NCBI RefSeq assembly: GCF_029952445.1
Contig: NZ_JAQPPK010000001.1
Span: 211,925 to 275,924, forward strand
Direction of reading: 5' to 3'
Origin: Paenarthrobacter nitroguajacolicus
Lineage (GTDB): Bacteria > Actinomycetota > Actinomycetes > Actinomycetales > Micrococcaceae
Length of the DNA: 64,000 nt
The notes beneath the pieces are model-generated. The model had not been told where the DNA came from, did not search any database, and was given only the letters and a program-made list of their open reading frames with translations. This document shows positions 8,606 to 18,459 of the stretch, one piece after another. Position 1 is the stretch's first letter. Each line of letters opens with the position of its first letter. A program made the position numbers and the translations under genes.

Positions 8606-9959
8606 TCGCCTTTCCCAGCAGGATGCGGGCCTCGGCCACCACTGTGATGGAACCAGTCACCAACACCCCGCCGGCGAGGTCGTCGTTTGATTCGGCACGC
8701 TCAACGGCCCACTCAATGGCGTCATCGAGCTTCTCGGCGATGTGGACGTTCTCCTCGCCGAAACCGAGGTCGACGGCGAGTTCAGCCAGATCCGCTGCCG
8801 GAACGGCGCGGGCAGAGTTTGACTGCGTGAAGCAGAATTCCTCGGCGAGTCCTCCGAGGGATTCCTTGAGGGTCTTCAGTATTTCCTCGGCGTCTTTCTC
8901 CCGCAGGACTCCCACCACAACCACCAGCTTGCTGAACGTGAATGCTTCCTGGATCGCTTCGGCGGTAACCCGGATCCCGTCGGGGTTGTGGGCAGCATCC
9001 ACCACCACGGTCGGCGCCGTCCGCACTACTTCCAACCTGCCCGGTGATGTCACCGTGCCGAATGCTTCCTTGAGCACTTCGGCGTCGAGTTCCTTCTCTC
9101 CCCCACCGAAGAAGGCCTCCAGGGCGGCGACCGCTACGGCCGCGTTTTCCGCCTGGTGGGCGCCGTGCAACGGAAGCAGCAGGTCTTCGTAGCGTCCGGC
9201 GAGTCCCTGGATGGTCACTACCTGGCCACCTACGGCCACGCTGCGGGACTCCACGCCGAATTCGACGCCCTCAAAGCGGAACGGCACATCGACTTCCCGG
9301 GCTTTCTCCAACAGCACCTGCGCCGCATCCACGGGCTGGGCGGCACTGACCAGGAAGCCCCCGGGCTTGATGATGCCGGCTTTTTCGTAGGCAATGTCCT
9401 CGGTGGTGTCGCCCAGGAGGTCAGTGTGGTCCAGCGAGATCGGAGTAATGACCGAAACCTGGCCGTCGCCCACGTTGGTGGCATCCGTGATGCCTCCCAA
9501 TCCAACTTCAATCACTGCGACGTCCACCGGCTGGTCCGCGAAGACCGCGAAGCCAAGGATGGTCAAGCACTCGAAGTACGTCAGCTTCGGCTGGTTGTCG
9601 GCAACGAGCTCGGTATCGACGATTTCCAGGTACGGGCGGATTTCGTCCCAGATGCGCACGAACGTTGCGTCCGGCACGGGCTCGCCGTCAATGCTGACGC
9701 GCTCCGTGACCTTGGACAGGTGCGGACTGGTGTACCGGCCGGTGCTCAGTCCATGGGCGCGCAAACCGGCTTCGATCATGCGGGCCGTAGAGGTCTTGCC
9801 GTTGGTGCCGGTGATGTGGATGATCGGGAAGGCCTTGTTCGGCTCCCCCAGCACATCCATGGCACGGAACAGCGGAGCAAGGCGCGGCTCCATCTTGTTC
9901 TCGGGCGCACGGCCCAGGAGTTCGGCGTAGACGCTCTCAACCGAGAATTCGTCACTCAT
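8598..9959 (-). CDS. folC: bifunctional folylpolyglutamate synthase / dihydrofolate synthase
   Basis: 453-aa Mur-ligase-like enzyme. The ATP loop is ITGTNGKTSTARMIEAGLRAHG. The folate/metal region has YFECLTILGFAVFADQPVDVAVIEVGLGG with DATN following. The C-terminal domain carries VVDAAHNPDG. It adds glutamates to folates and probably also makes dihydrofolate from dihydropteroate. ATG with AGGAG 8 nt upstream, only 3 nt after the ileS stop, so ileS-folC-DUF4233 form one operon. Confidence 0.97.
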   Translation of the reverse strand: MSDEFSVESVYAELLGRAPENKMEPRLAPLFRAMDVLGEPNKAFPIIHITGTNGKTSTARMIEAGLRAHGLSTGRYTSPHLSKVTERVSIDGEPVPDATFVRIWDEIRPYLEIVDTELVADNQPKLTYFECLTILGFAVFADQPVDVAVIEVGLGGITDATNVGDGQVSVITPISLDHTDLLGDTTEDIAYEKAGIIKPGGFLVSAAQPVDAAQVLLEKAREVDVPFRFEGVEFGVESRSVAVGGQVVTIQGLAGRYEDLLLPLHGAHQAENAAVAVAALEAFFGGGEKELDAEVLKEAFGTVTSPGRLEVVRTAPTVVVDAAHNPDGIRVTAEAIQEAFTFSKLVVVVGVLREKDAEEILKTLKESLGGLAEEFCFTQSNSARAVPAADLAELAVDLGFGEENVHIAEKLDDAIEWAVERAESNDDLAGGVLVTGSITVVAEARILLGKASA

Positions 9960-9962
9960 GGA

Positions 9963-12900
9963 TCAGGCTCCTGTCTTCGCGACGGTGACCAGAGGTTCTT
10001 CGACATCTGCCAAAAGAACCTCCAGTTCCAGGGTGAGGGTTTCGGTCTTGACGAGGTCGGCGTTGGCCTGCAGGGCGTCGATGACGTCCTGCGCAGCCTC
10101 GACCGAAGTCCGGATGCGGTCGCTGACATTGAGTCCAGCGTCCTTGCGGGCCTGCTGGATAGCGCGGACCATGTCACGGGCCAAGCCCTCGGCAGCAAGT
10201 TCCGGCGTGACCTCTGTGTTCAGGACCACGAAGCCGCCGCCGGGCAGAACAGCAACAGCCGAGCTACCGCCGTCGGCAGATTCGGACACCACGGTTTCCA
10301 GCGTGTATTCCTGGGGTTCGAGCTCGAGGCCACCTGCTACCACCACGCCGGCCTCGTTCACGGACCAATCTCCCGACTTGGAGCCCTTGATGGCCTGCTG
10401 GACGTTCTTGCCCAGGCGCGGGCCAGCGGCCCGGGCGTTGACCACGAGTTTCTGCTCGATGCCGAACTCCTCGGGCGAGGCCGTGGCGGCGTCCAGCAGA
10501 CGCACCGAACGCAGGTTCAGTTCATCGGCGACGACGGCGGCGAAACCTTCCAGCGTGTCTGCACCAGGTGCCACAACAGTCAGTTCCTGCAATGGCAGTC
10601 GGACACGCAGGTTCGCGGCCTTGCGGAGGCTGGAACCGGTGGAGCAGATCTGCTGCACGCGGTCCATGGCTTCGACGAGTTCCGAGTTCGACGGGAAGAG
10701 TGCAGCGTCCGGCCAGTCAGCCAGGTGGACAGAACGCCCTCCGGTCAAGCCGCGCCAGATCTCTTCGGTCACCAGCGGCAGCAACGATGCCGACACACGG
10801 CACACTGCCTCCAAGGCGGTGTACAAGGCATCAAAAGCGTCCACATTCTCGTCGAAGAAGCGCTGCCGGCTGCGACGGACGTACCAGTTGGTGAGCATGT
10901 CCAGGTAGCTGCGGAGTTCATCACAGGCGCCGGAGATGTCGTAGCTGTCCAGGTTCGCGGTGACCTTGCGGACCAGATCACCGGTGTTCGCCATCAGGTA
11001 CTGGTCCAGGGTATCGGCGTAGCCGTCATAGCGCAGCCTGGCCTCGTACCCCTCCCCTGCGTTGGCCGCATTGGTGTACAGCGTGAAGAAGCTGTACACG
11101 TTCCACAGCGGCAGGATGACCTGGCGGACGCCGTCACGGATGCCCTGCTCGGTGACGATCAGGTTTCCGCCACGAAGGATCGGGCTGGACATGAGGAACC
11201 AGCGCATGGCGTCCGAGCCGTCGCGGTCCAGGACTTCGGAGACGTCCGGGTAGTTACGGAGGCTCTTGGACATCTTCTGGCCGTCTGAGCCCAACACGAT
11301 GCCATGGCTGATGACGTTGCGGAACGCCGGGCGGTCAAACAACGCCGTTGACAGGATGTGGAGCATGTAGAACCAGCCACGCGTCTGGCCGATGTACTCC
11401 ACGATGAAGTCGGCCGGGTTGTGGGTATTGAACCAATCCTCGTTCTGGAACGGGTAGTGCACCTGGCCATACGGCATGGAGCCGGAGTCGAACCAGACAT
11501 CCAGGACATCCTCAACACGGCGCATGGTGGACTGGCCCTCTGCCGGAGAACGCGGGTCGTCCGGGTTGGGCCGCGTCAGCTCATCGATGAAAGGCCGGTG
11601 CAGGTCAACCTGTCCTTCGTTGTTCACCGGCAGGCGGCCGAAATCAGCTTCGAGGTCTGCGAGGGAACCGTAGACGTCCGTGCGGGGGTACTCGGGGTCG
11701 TCGGACTGCCACACCGGGATGGGCGAGCCCCAGTAACGGTTGCGGCTGATGGACCAGTCGCGGGCGTTCTCCAGCCACTTGCCGAACTGGCCGTCCTTGA
11801 CGTTCCCCGGGATCCAGTTGATCTCCTGGTTCAGTTCGGACATGCGGTCCTTGAACTTGGTGACCTCTACGTACCAGGAGGAAACAGCGCGATAGATCAA
11901 GGGGTTGCGGCAGCGCCAGCAGTGCGGGTAGCTGTGCTCGTAGCTGGCTTGGCGGACCAGTCGGCCATCGGCGCGCAGGACCTGCGTGATGGGCTTGTTG
12001 GCTTCGAAGACCTGCAAGCCAACGATCGAGGCCAACTCACCGTGGGCGAACAGCGGCAGGAACTTCGCGCCTTCGTCCACGGACAGGACCACCGGGATCC
12101 CAGCCTCTTCGCAGACCTTTTGGTCATCTTCACCGTAGGCAGGAGCCTGGTGCACGATTCCCGTGCCGTCAGTGGTGGTGACGTACTCCGCTACGAGGAC
12201 GCGCCAGGCGTTCTGCGTACCGTACTTCTCCGTGTCGGCGAAGTCGTTCCACAGCGGTTCGTATTCGAGGCCCTCCAACTGGGAGCCCGTGTAAGTGGCA
12301 GTGACCGCGGCGGTTGCGGCAGCGCCGTCGTCGTACCCCAGGTCCTTGGCGTAGGTCCCAATAAGGTCCGCTGCCAGCAGGAAGCTGCCAGTCACCGGCG
12401 CCTCTGCGGAAGCGGCCTTGACGCCGTTGGGTCCAGCGGGCAGGACGGCGTAACTGATGTCAGGCCCGACGGCGAGCGCAGCGTTGGTGGGCAGCGTCCA
12501 GGGCGTGGTGGTCCAGGCGAGCGCCTGGACGCCTTCGAGTTCCTTGGACAGTTCGGAATCCCCGGCTTTGATGGGGAAGGTTACCGTGACCGTCTGGTCC
12601 TGGCGGTTCTTGTAGACGTCGTCGTCCATCCGCAGTTCGTGGTTGGACAGAGGTGTCTCGTCCTTCCAGCAGTACGGCAGGACGCGGTAGCCGTTGTAGG
12701 TCAGGCCCTTCTCGTGCAACTGCTTGAAGGCCCAGAGGACGGACTCCATGTACTCGACGTTGAGGGTCTTGTAATCGTTCTCGAAGTCCACCCAGCGGGC
12801 CTGGCGGGTGACGTAGGCCTTCCACTCATTGGCGTACTTCATCACGGAGGCCCGGCAGGCGTCGTTGAACTTGTCGATGCCCATGGCTTCGATCTGGGTC

Positions 12901-13274
12901 TTGTCGGTCATGCCCAGTTGCTTCATGGCTTCAAGCTCTGCGGGGAGGCCGTGGGTGTCCCAACCAAAGCGGCGTTCCACACGCTTGCCGCGCTGGGTCT
13001 GGTAGCGGCCGACGAGGTCCTTGGCATAGCCGGTCAGCAGGTGGCCGTAGTGCGGCAGTCCGTTGGCGAAGGGAGGACCGTCGTAGAAGACGAACTCGTT
13101 GCTGCCGGCTGTCCCACCGGGAAGATCGCTGTCGCGTTGGTCGATGCTGGCCTGGAAGGTGCCGTCTTCATCCCAGTATTTGAGGATGCGCTCTTCGATT
13201 TCCGGGAACTTCACGGAGGCAGACACGCCGTGCGTGCCGGACGAAGACGCTGAGGCCTTGGGGTAGTGGGTCAT
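9963..13274 (-). CDS. ileS: isoleucine-tRNA ligase
   Basis: 1103-aa class I synthetase from the ATG at 13274 (AGGA 8 nt upstream; begins MTHYPKAS). It carries the HIGH-type motif in [12 protein letters not shown], an editing domain in the middle and [11 protein letters not shown] near residue 665, followed by the anticodon-binding domain. It charges tRNA-Ile. The 240 nt upstream form a T-box leader, so expression responds to uncharged tRNA-Ile. The longer ORF reading into the leader is not coding. In M. tuberculosis ileS is elsewhere, so this is a local difference from the otherwise conserved block. Confidence 0.98.
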   Translation of the reverse strand: MTHYPKASASSSGTHGVSASVKFPEIEERILKYWDEDGTFQASIDQRDSDLPGGTAGSNEFVFYDGPPFANGLPHYGHLLTGYAKDLVGRYQTQRGKRVERRFGWDTHGLPAELEAMKQLGMTDKTQIEAMGIDKFNDACRASVMKYANEWKAYVTRQARWVDFENDYKTLNVEYMESVLWAFKQLHEKGLTYNGYRVLPYCWKDETPLSNHELRMDDDVYKNRQDQTVTVTFPIKAGDSELSKELEGVQALAWTTTPWTLPTNAALAVGPDISYAVLPAGPNGVKAASAEAPVTGSFLLAADLIGTYAKDLGYDDGAAATAAVTATYTGSQLEGLEYEPLWNDFADTEKYGTQNAWRVLVAEYVTTTDGTGIVHQAPAYGEDDQKVCEEAGIPVVLSVDEGAKFLPLFAHGELASIVGLQVFEANKPITQVLRADGRLVRQASYEHSYPHCWRCRNPLIYRAVSSWYVEVTKFKDRMSELNQEINWIPGNVKDGQFGKWLENARDWSISRNRYWGSPIPVWQSDDPEYPRTDVYGSLADLEADFGRLPVNNEGQVDLHRPFIDELTRPNPDDPRSPAEGQSTMRRVEDVLDVWFDSGSMPYGQVHYPFQNEDWFNTHNPADFIVEYIGQTRGWFYMLHILSTALFDRPAFRNVISHGIVLGSDGQKMSKSLRNYPDVSEVLDRDGSDAMRWFLMSSPILRGGNLIVTEQGIRDGVRQVILPLWNVYSFFTLYTNAANAGEGYEARLRYDGYADTLDQYLMANTGDLVRKVTANLDSYDISGACDELRSYLDMLTNWYVRRSRQRFFDENVDAFDALYTALEAVCRVSASLLPLVTEEIWRGLTGGRSVHLADWPDAALFPSNSELVEAMDRVQQICSTGSSLRKAANLRVRLPLQELTVVAPGADTLEGFAAVVADELNLRSVRLLDAATASPEEFGIEQKLVVNARAAGPRLGKNVQQAIKGSKSGDWSVNEAGVVVAGGLELEPQEYTLETVVSESADGGSSAVAVLPGGGFVVLNTEVTPELAAEGLARDMVRAIQQARKDAGLNVSDRIRTSVEAAQDVIDALQANADLVKTETLTLELEVLLADVEEPLVTVAKTGA

Positions 13275-13517
13275 CTCATATCCTGTGATAGCTGGTTGAC
13301 TGTCAGGATGCGAGGACGGCGTCTGTGCTGCCTGTCGGCTGCGCAGGTACCGCGGTACCACCTCACTTACCGGAACGGACGTTCCGGCCTCTCATTACTG
13401 CTGTGACGGGCTTACCCGTCCGGTTCTACTGGGCACCTGTTGCCGTAGCGGGCATTCAATGCTGTTCTTCCGGAAGCTCACCGGTGATGGCCGGGTCAAC
13501 GCTGGTCCCTTCAGTCT
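13275..13517 (-). promoter_or_regulatory. T-box leader of ileS
   Basis: The minus strand has the T-box core AGGTGGTACCGCG (13351-13363), flanked by a stem, and several further hairpins between it and ileS. There is no U-tract before the gene, matching the translational ileS T-boxes of actinobacteria. ATC at 13487-13489, in GGCCATCACC, is a candidate isoleucine specifier codon; this assignment is by eye. Confidence 0.88.
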
Positions 13518-13590
13518 AGCGGCAGCCTTGGCCTTGGCTCTACTTCAGAGTTCATCCCTGAGGAGGACGGTCCGGAGCGGCGGGGCTGCA

Positions 13591-13596
13591 TAGACT
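13591..13596 (+). promoter_or_regulatory. -10 box of predicted leaderless transcript (EEP gene)
   Basis: TAGACT ends 7 nt before the ATG at 13604, with no Shine-Dalgarno between. Confidence 0.5.
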
Positions 13597-13603
13597 CGGG
13601 TCC

Positions 13604-14647
13604 ATGTCCAACCCCGCTCCCACCCTGCAGGCCGACCGCCAGGCAAAACGCCGGCCTTCCCTTGCCTGGACAGTGTTCGCGCTGCTCTTTTTGGTGCCAA
13701 CTGCGGGCATGTCGCTGTTCCGTGCGATTCCCGCGGTGTGGCCTTTGCCCGTGGTCCAGCTGCTCTCGTTCACTCCTTGGCTGGTCATCCCGGCCGCCAT
13801 GGCACTGCTTCTCGCCCTGATCGGGCGCAGGCTGTGGGTCATCATCACGACGGCGGCCCTGCTCGCGGCCCAGCTGTTCTGGCTGTTTCCGTTGGACGCC
13901 GGCAAGCCGGAAGTGCTGCCTGCCGGGACGGCCACCGTTTCGTTGAAGGTGATGAGCCTGAACACGCAATTCGGCGAGGCCGATGCGGCGACCATCGTAA
14001 AGCTGGTCCGGGAGAACGGTGTCCAGCTCCTGGCGCTGCAGGAACACACCCAGGGGTTGGAGGACCGTCTCCGTGCGGAAGGCCTGGAGGATCTCCTTCC
14101 ACATCGTCTCAGCGAGCCCCATGACGACGCATCCGGTGGTGCGGTCTACTCCGTCTTCCCACTTGAAGCCGATGGCCTTCTGCCGGATACTCCCTTCCGC
14201 ATGGCGGTCACGAGGGTAGTGGTAGCGGATCCAAAGACTGGCGACAAATCGGCGCTGAACGTTACCAATGTCCACGCACTGCCTCCGATCGACGAGCGGA
14301 TCGAACAGTGGCGAAGCGACCTCGTCAAGATCGGCCGGCAAGCCTCAAGCCCGGGCAACCAGCTGCTGATGGGTGACTTCAATTCTTCCTACGACCATTC
14401 GGAGTTCCGCGCGATGCTGGGCTCCGGACCCGACGACACCACGTTGGTCGACGTTGGAACGGCATCGGTGGGGCGCTTCTCCCCCACCTGGCCCATGGAA
14501 GGGCCGCCGCTTCCGGGAACCGTGTTGGACCATCTGGTCACTTCGCCTCGGGTAGGGTGCAGCGACTACCTGGTTCAGAAGGTTCCTGGCTCCGACCATG
14601 CAGCCGTGCTCGCCACGCTGGATATTCCGGCAGGCCAGTCCAGCTAG
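13604..14647 (+). CDS. membrane-anchored endonuclease/exonuclease/phosphatase family protein
   Basis: 347 aa. Residues about 25-100 form three hydrophobic helices. From about residue 105 there is an EEP fold: MSLNTQFGEAD (metal-binding Asn), LLALQEHTQ (Glu), MGDFNSSYDHSEF (Asp/Asn pair) and GSDHAAVLATL (terminal His). These match the DNase-I-like phosphohydrolase fold, and topology puts the domain outside the membrane if it follows related actinobacterial proteins. The substrate cannot be told from sequence. Its stop codon overlaps that of the convergent SDR gene by 4 nt. Confidence 0.85.
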   Translation: MSNPAPTLQADRQAKRRPSLAWTVFALLFLVPTAGMSLFRAIPAVWPLPVVQLLSFTPWLVIPAAMALLLALIGRRLWVIITTAALLAAQLFWLFPLDAGKPEVLPAGTATVSLKVMSLNTQFGEADAATIVKLVRENGVQLLALQEHTQGLEDRLRAEGLEDLLPHRLSEPHDDASGGAVYSVFPLEADGLLPDTPFRMAVTRVVVADPKTGDKSALNVTNVHALPPIDERIEQWRSDLVKIGRQASSPGNQLLMGDFNSSYDHSEFRAMLGSGPDDTTLVDVGTASVGRFSPTWPMEGPPLPGTVLDHLVTSPRVGCSDYLVQKVPGSDHAAVLATLDIPAGQSS

Positions 14648-15423
14648 TCCTGTTTGCGGATCAGTTTGTGGTTGGCCGCCTGGGCTACGGGTCGCACCAC
14701 GATTTGGTCCAGGTTGATGTGATGCGGCAGGGAAACAGCGTATTTGACGACGTCGGCAACGTCACCGGCCGTCAGGGGCTTCTCCACACCGGCGTAGACC
14801 TTGGCCGCAGCGTCTTTGTCGCCAAGCCTGTTGAGCGCGAATTCCTCCGTGTACACCAGGCCGGGTGCCACCTCGATGACCCGGACATTGTTGCCCACCT
14901 CTTCGAGCCGAAGCGCGTTGGTCATGGCGTGCTGGGCGAACTTTGCCGCGTTGTAGCCTCCGCCACCCTCATAGGCGGACAATCCGGCAGTGGAAGTGAG
15001 GTTGAGGACTGTACCTTCACCGTTGCTTCGCAGCATGGGCAAGAAGGCGCGGGTGATCTTCATGGTGCCCAGGACGTTCACTTGGTACATCCAGTCCCAG
15101 TCTTCGGTGTCGGCGTTCGCAATGGTGTCGGCACCCCTGGCACCGCCGGCGATGTTGATCAGGGTGTCAGCACCTCCCGCCTTGGTGACAGCCGCAAGCA
15201 GGGCCGCGACGTCGTCGTCGTTGGTGATATCTGCCGGGAACGGCACCGCGCCGGTTTCGGCACCGAGGGCACCGAGCCGCTCCGCGCGGCGGGCGACGGC
15301 AAAAACCTTCCATCCCTCGGATGCCAGGGCCTTTACGGTCGCCTCACCGATGCCGGTGCTGGCGCCCGTTACGACGGCCGTCTTGTTCTGGATTGCGGGG
15401 GTGTTGTGCTCTGCCAAAGTCAT
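14644..15423 (-). CDS. SDR family NAD(P)-dependent oxidoreductase
   Basis: 259-aa classical short-chain dehydrogenase with VTGASTGIGEATVKALA (TGxxxGIG), INIAGGARG (NNAG variant), a catalytic serine in NLTSTAGLSAYE and YNAAK. It resembles the YdfG / NADP-dependent serine or hydroxy-acid dehydrogenase branch; substrate unknown. The start ATG has TAGGCT 6 nt upstream and no SD, so the mRNA is probably leaderless. It diverges from valS. Confidence 0.88.
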   Translation of the reverse strand: MTLAEHNTPAIQNKTAVVTGASTGIGEATVKALASEGWKVFAVARRAERLGALGAETGAVPFPADITNDDDVAALLAAVTKAGGADTLINIAGGARGADTIANADTEDWDWMYQVNVLGTMKITRAFLPMLRSNGEGTVLNLTSTAGLSAYEGGGGYNAAKFAQHAMTNALRLEEVGNNVRVIEVAPGLVYTEEFALNRLGDKDAAAKVYAGVEKPLTAGDVADVVKYAVSLPHHINLDQIVVRPVAQAANHKLIRKQD

Positions 15424-15429
15424 GGCACC

Positions 15430-15435
15430 AGCCTA
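15430..15435 (-). promoter_or_regulatory. -10 box of predicted leaderless transcript (SDR gene)
   Basis: TAGGCT on the minus strand, 6 nt before the ATG at 15423. Confidence 0.5.
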
Positions 15436-15495
15436 TCGGGAGTGCGGGAACAGCCGGCGGCGGGTTGTAACGCCAGGCCATGAAACAATTGGTCC

Positions 15496-18117
15496 ATGGC
15501 TGAATCAACGCAGGGTACAGACACGCCCGCCACCGCCCCCATCAACGTCCCCGACAAGCCGGCCCTCGAGGGCCTTGAAGCTGCTTTGACGCAGCGCTGG
15601 CTTGAGGAGGGAACCTACAAGTTCAATCCTGACACCACCCGGGAGCAGGTCTACTCGATCGACACTCCCCCGCCCACGGCGTCGGGCTCGCTCCACGTGG
15701 GCCACATGTTCTCCTTCACCCAGACCGACGTCCAGGCGCGCTACATGCGCATGACGGGCAAGAACGTCTTCTACCCCATGGGTTGGGACGACAACGGCCT
15801 GCCCACCGAGCGCCGCGTCCAGAACTACTACGGTGTGCGCTGCGATCCCGCCATTCCTTATAAGGCTGATTACGCTCCCCCTGCCCAGCCGGCCAAGAAC
15901 CAGCGCGATTTCGACGTCGTTTCGCGCCAGAACTTCATCGAGCTGTGCGAGGAACTCGCCGTTGAGGACGAGAAAGTCTTCGAAAACCTGTTCCAGACCC
16001 TTGGCCTCTCCGTGGACTGGGACCTGACCTACCGCACCATCGACGACACGTCCCGTGCGGTATCCCAGCGGGCCTTCCTGGCCAACCTGGCCGCGGGCGA
16101 CGCCTACATGGCCGAGGCACCCACCCTCTGGGATGTCACGTTCCGCACCGCTGTTGCGCAGGCCGAGCTTGAGGACCGCGAAGTCGCCGGCGCCTACTAC
16201 CGCTACCCGTTCTTCGCCGAAGACGGCACGAAGATCTACATCGAGACCACGCGCCCGGAGCTGCTTGCTGCCTGTGCCGCGCTGGTTGCGAACCCCGACG
16301 ACGAGCGCTACCAGCCGCTGTTCGGCAAGACCGTGAAGTCCCCGCTGTTCGACGTCGAGCTTGAGGTCAAGGCCCACCCGCTCGCCAAGGCGGACAAGGG
16401 CTCCGGCATCGCCATGGTGTGTACGTTCGGTGACCTGACCGACGTCACTTGGTGGCGCGAACTGCAACTGCCCACGCGCGCCATCATGGGCCGCGACGGC
16501 CGTATCATCGCCGACACCCCGGACTGGATCACTACCGACGCCGGCAAGGAAGCCTACGCCGCGATCGCCGGCAAGACGGCCTTCTCCGCCAAGGAAGCCG
16601 TGGTCGAACTCCTCAAGGCCGCCGAGCTGCTTGATGGCGAACCCAAGAAGATCACCCACCCGGTGAACTTCTTCGAGAAGGGCGACAAACCCCTCGAAGT
16701 GGTCACCTCGCGTCAGTGGTACATCCGCAACGGTGGCCGCGACGAGGAACGCCGCCAGCGCCTGATCGCCCGTGGGCAGGAAATCAACTTCCACCCCTCG
16801 TTCATGCGCTCCCGGTATGAGAACTGGATCGCAGGCCTCAACGGTGACTGGCTCGTATCCCGCCAGCGCTTCTTCGGCGTGCCCATCCCGGTCTGGTACC
16901 CGCTGGACGCCCAGGGCAACCCGGATTACGACAACCCCATCCTGCCTTCGGACGAAATGCTGCCCGTTGACCCCGCCGCTGACGCTGCTCCCGGTTTCGA
17001 GGAGACCCAGCGTGACCAGGCCAACGGCTTCACCGGAGACGCGGACGTCCTGGACACCTGGGCAACGTCATCGCTGACCCCGCAGATCGTGGGCGGTTGG
17101 AGCCGGGACGAAGAACTGTTCTCCAAGGTCTACCCCTTCGACCTCCGCCCGCAGGGCCACGACATCATCCGCACGTGGTTGTTCTCCTCGGCGGTCCGCG
17201 CAGACGCACTGCAGGACAGCGCACCCTGGAAGCACGCAGCGATCTCCGGCTGGATCCTTGACCCGGACCGCAAGAAGATGTCCAAGTCCAAGGGCAACGT
17301 TGTTGTCCCCACGGACGTGCTGAACGAATTCGGTTCAGATGCCGTACGTTACTGGGCAGCATCGGCCAAGCTCGGTGCGGACACCGCGTACGAGATTGCG
17401 CAAATGAAGATCGGCCGGCGCCTGGCCATCAAGCTTCTGAACGCTTCGAAGTTCGTGCTGAACCTTGGCGCCACCGAGAACTCCGTGGTGACCACTGACC
17501 TCTCGGTGCTGACCAACCCGCTGGACCGTGCGCTGCTGGCGCAACTGTCCGACGTCGTTGCCCAGTCCACCAAGGCGTTCGAGAACTATGACTACGCCCG
17601 GGCGCTGCAGATCACGGAATCCTTCTTCTGGCAGTTCACCGACGACTACGTCGAACTCATCAAGGACCGTGCCTACGGGGCTGCCGGTGAGACCGAACAG
17701 GCTTCGGTGCTGGCCGCCCTGGCCACCACGCTTGATTCACTCCTGCGCCTGTTCGCGCCGTTCCTGCCCTTCGCCACCGAAGAGGTTTGGGGCTGGTGGC
17801 GTACAGGTTCGGTGCACCGCGCTGAATGGCCGGCGGCGCTGGAAATCACCGACGGCGACACCACCATGCTTGGTACGGTCGGGATCGCTTTGAGCGGCAT
17901 CCGCAAGGCGAAATCCGAGGCCAAGGTCAAGCAGCGCACTGCGGTTCTCTCCGCATCAATCACGGCTTCGGAGGTACTGGTCTCGCAGCTGAAAGCCGGA
18001 CTGGGTGACTTGAAGGCGGCAGCGAACGCGCAGGAAATCACGTTGCAGTCCGGCGAAGGTGAACTGACGGTCAGCGATGTAGTCCTGGCGCCTGCCGAAG
18101 AGACGCCCGCGTCTTAG
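15496..18117 (+). CDS. valS: valine-tRNA ligase
   Basis: 873-aa class I synthetase. The HIGH motif is HVGH (residues 67-70) after PPPTASGSL. The KMSKS motif is at residues 594-598 (KKMSKSKGN), and an editing domain lies between. Tertiary motifs such as GWDDNGLPTERRVQNYYGV and a C-terminus without the long coiled-coil arm of E. coli ValS suggest the shorter actinobacterial/archaeal-like type; that typing is inference. A terminator follows at 18153-18188. Confidence 0.97.
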   Translation: MAESTQGTDTPATAPINVPDKPALEGLEAALTQRWLEEGTYKFNPDTTREQVYSIDTPPPTASGSLHVGHMFSFTQTDVQARYMRMTGKNVFYPMGWDDNGLPTERRVQNYYGVRCDPAIPYKADYAPPAQPAKNQRDFDVVSRQNFIELCEELAVEDEKVFENLFQTLGLSVDWDLTYRTIDDTSRAVSQRAFLANLAAGDAYMAEAPTLWDVTFRTAVAQAELEDREVAGAYYRYPFFAEDGTKIYIETTRPELLAACAALVANPDDERYQPLFGKTVKSPLFDVELEVKAHPLAKADKGSGIAMVCTFGDLTDVTWWRELQLPTRAIMGRDGRIIADTPDWITTDAGKEAYAAIAGKTAFSAKEAVVELLKAAELLDGEPKKITHPVNFFEKGDKPLEVVTSRQWYIRNGGRDEERRQRLIARGQEINFHPSFMRSRYENWIAGLNGDWLVSRQRFFGVPIPVWYPLDAQGNPDYDNPILPSDEMLPVDPAADAAPGFEETQRDQANGFTGDADVLDTWATSSLTPQIVGGWSRDEELFSKVYPFDLRPQGHDIIRTWLFSSAVRADALQDSAPWKHAAISGWILDPDRKKMSKSKGNVVVPTDVLNEFGSDAVRYWAASAKLGADTAYEIAQMKIGRRLAIKLLNASKFVLNLGATENSVVTTDLSVLTNPLDRALLAQLSDVVAQSTKAFENYDYARALQITESFFWQFTDDYVELIKDRAYGAAGETEQASVLAALATTLDSLLRLFAPFLPFATEEVWGWWRTGSVHRAEWPAALEITDGDTTMLGTVGIALSGIRKAKSEAKVKQRTAVLSASITASEVLVSQLKAGLGDLKAAANAQEITLQSGEGELTVSDVVLAPAEETPAS

Positions 18118-18152
18118 GCACCAGGTGCGCCCAGCAGCTTTTGGGCAAAGGG

Positions 18153-18188
18153 GAAGCCCCATCAGCGTTTTGCCGTTGGTGGGGCTTC
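18153..18188 (+). terminator. terminator after valS
   Basis: GAAGCCCCA / TGGGGCTTC stem with further internal pairing (CAGCG/CGTTG), followed by GACTTTTC. Confidence 0.75.
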
Positions 18189-18459
18189 GACTTTTCGGCT
18201 GTCTGGTGACGACTTGACAGTCTGGCGGAATCCTTGGAATTTCAGGTCTTCCTACCTCGTCACTGGTAGCTTGCTTCCAACTGTGCCAAAGGCTGCGTTG
18301 GATGCATATCACTGAATCTTTGGTTTCCGTGTCCCTCTTCTTTCGAAGTGGGTAAGAACCATTGTTGTCCCGTAAAAAGCAATGCACAAGGCCTCCAGGA
18401 TAACTACAAACCTGTAGTTATCCTGCCGATCCGGAACCACCTGTGGCAAAGTAATGTCC
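18189..18459. other. intergenic region upstream of the Fpg/Nei-type glycosylase gene
   Basis: About 270 nt with no convincing gene. The notable element is the perfect 12-bp inverted repeat at 18397-18424. The rest shows only a weak TACC/GGTA dyad near 18255. Confidence 0.5.
18397..18424. promoter_or_regulatory. 12-bp perfect inverted repeat, candidate operator
   Basis: AGGATAACTACA-AACC-TGTAGTTATCCT, 36 nt before the glycosylase start. There is no U-run after it, so a terminator is unlikely. The ACTACA/TGTAGT core recalls BlaI/CopY-type half-sites, but the 4-nt spacer differs from their usual 2 nt. Confidence 0.6.

Noticed and set aside
9156..11288. A 710-aa open frame antisense to folC and ileS
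   Set aside because: High-GC antisense shadow. The opposite strand encodes folC and ileS with complete motifs; the antisense product has no recognisable domain and spans two genes.
11358..13253. A 631-aa open frame antisense to ileS
   Set aside because: Same cause; ileS coding signal is unambiguous across it.
13275..13361. N-terminal extension of IleS into the leader
   Set aside because: The region is the T-box; the ATG at 13274 has the SD and matches the family N-terminus.
18397..18424. Rho-independent terminator
   Set aside because: Stem is perfect but neither strand has a U-tract, and the valS terminator is already at 18153-18188; operator is the better reading.
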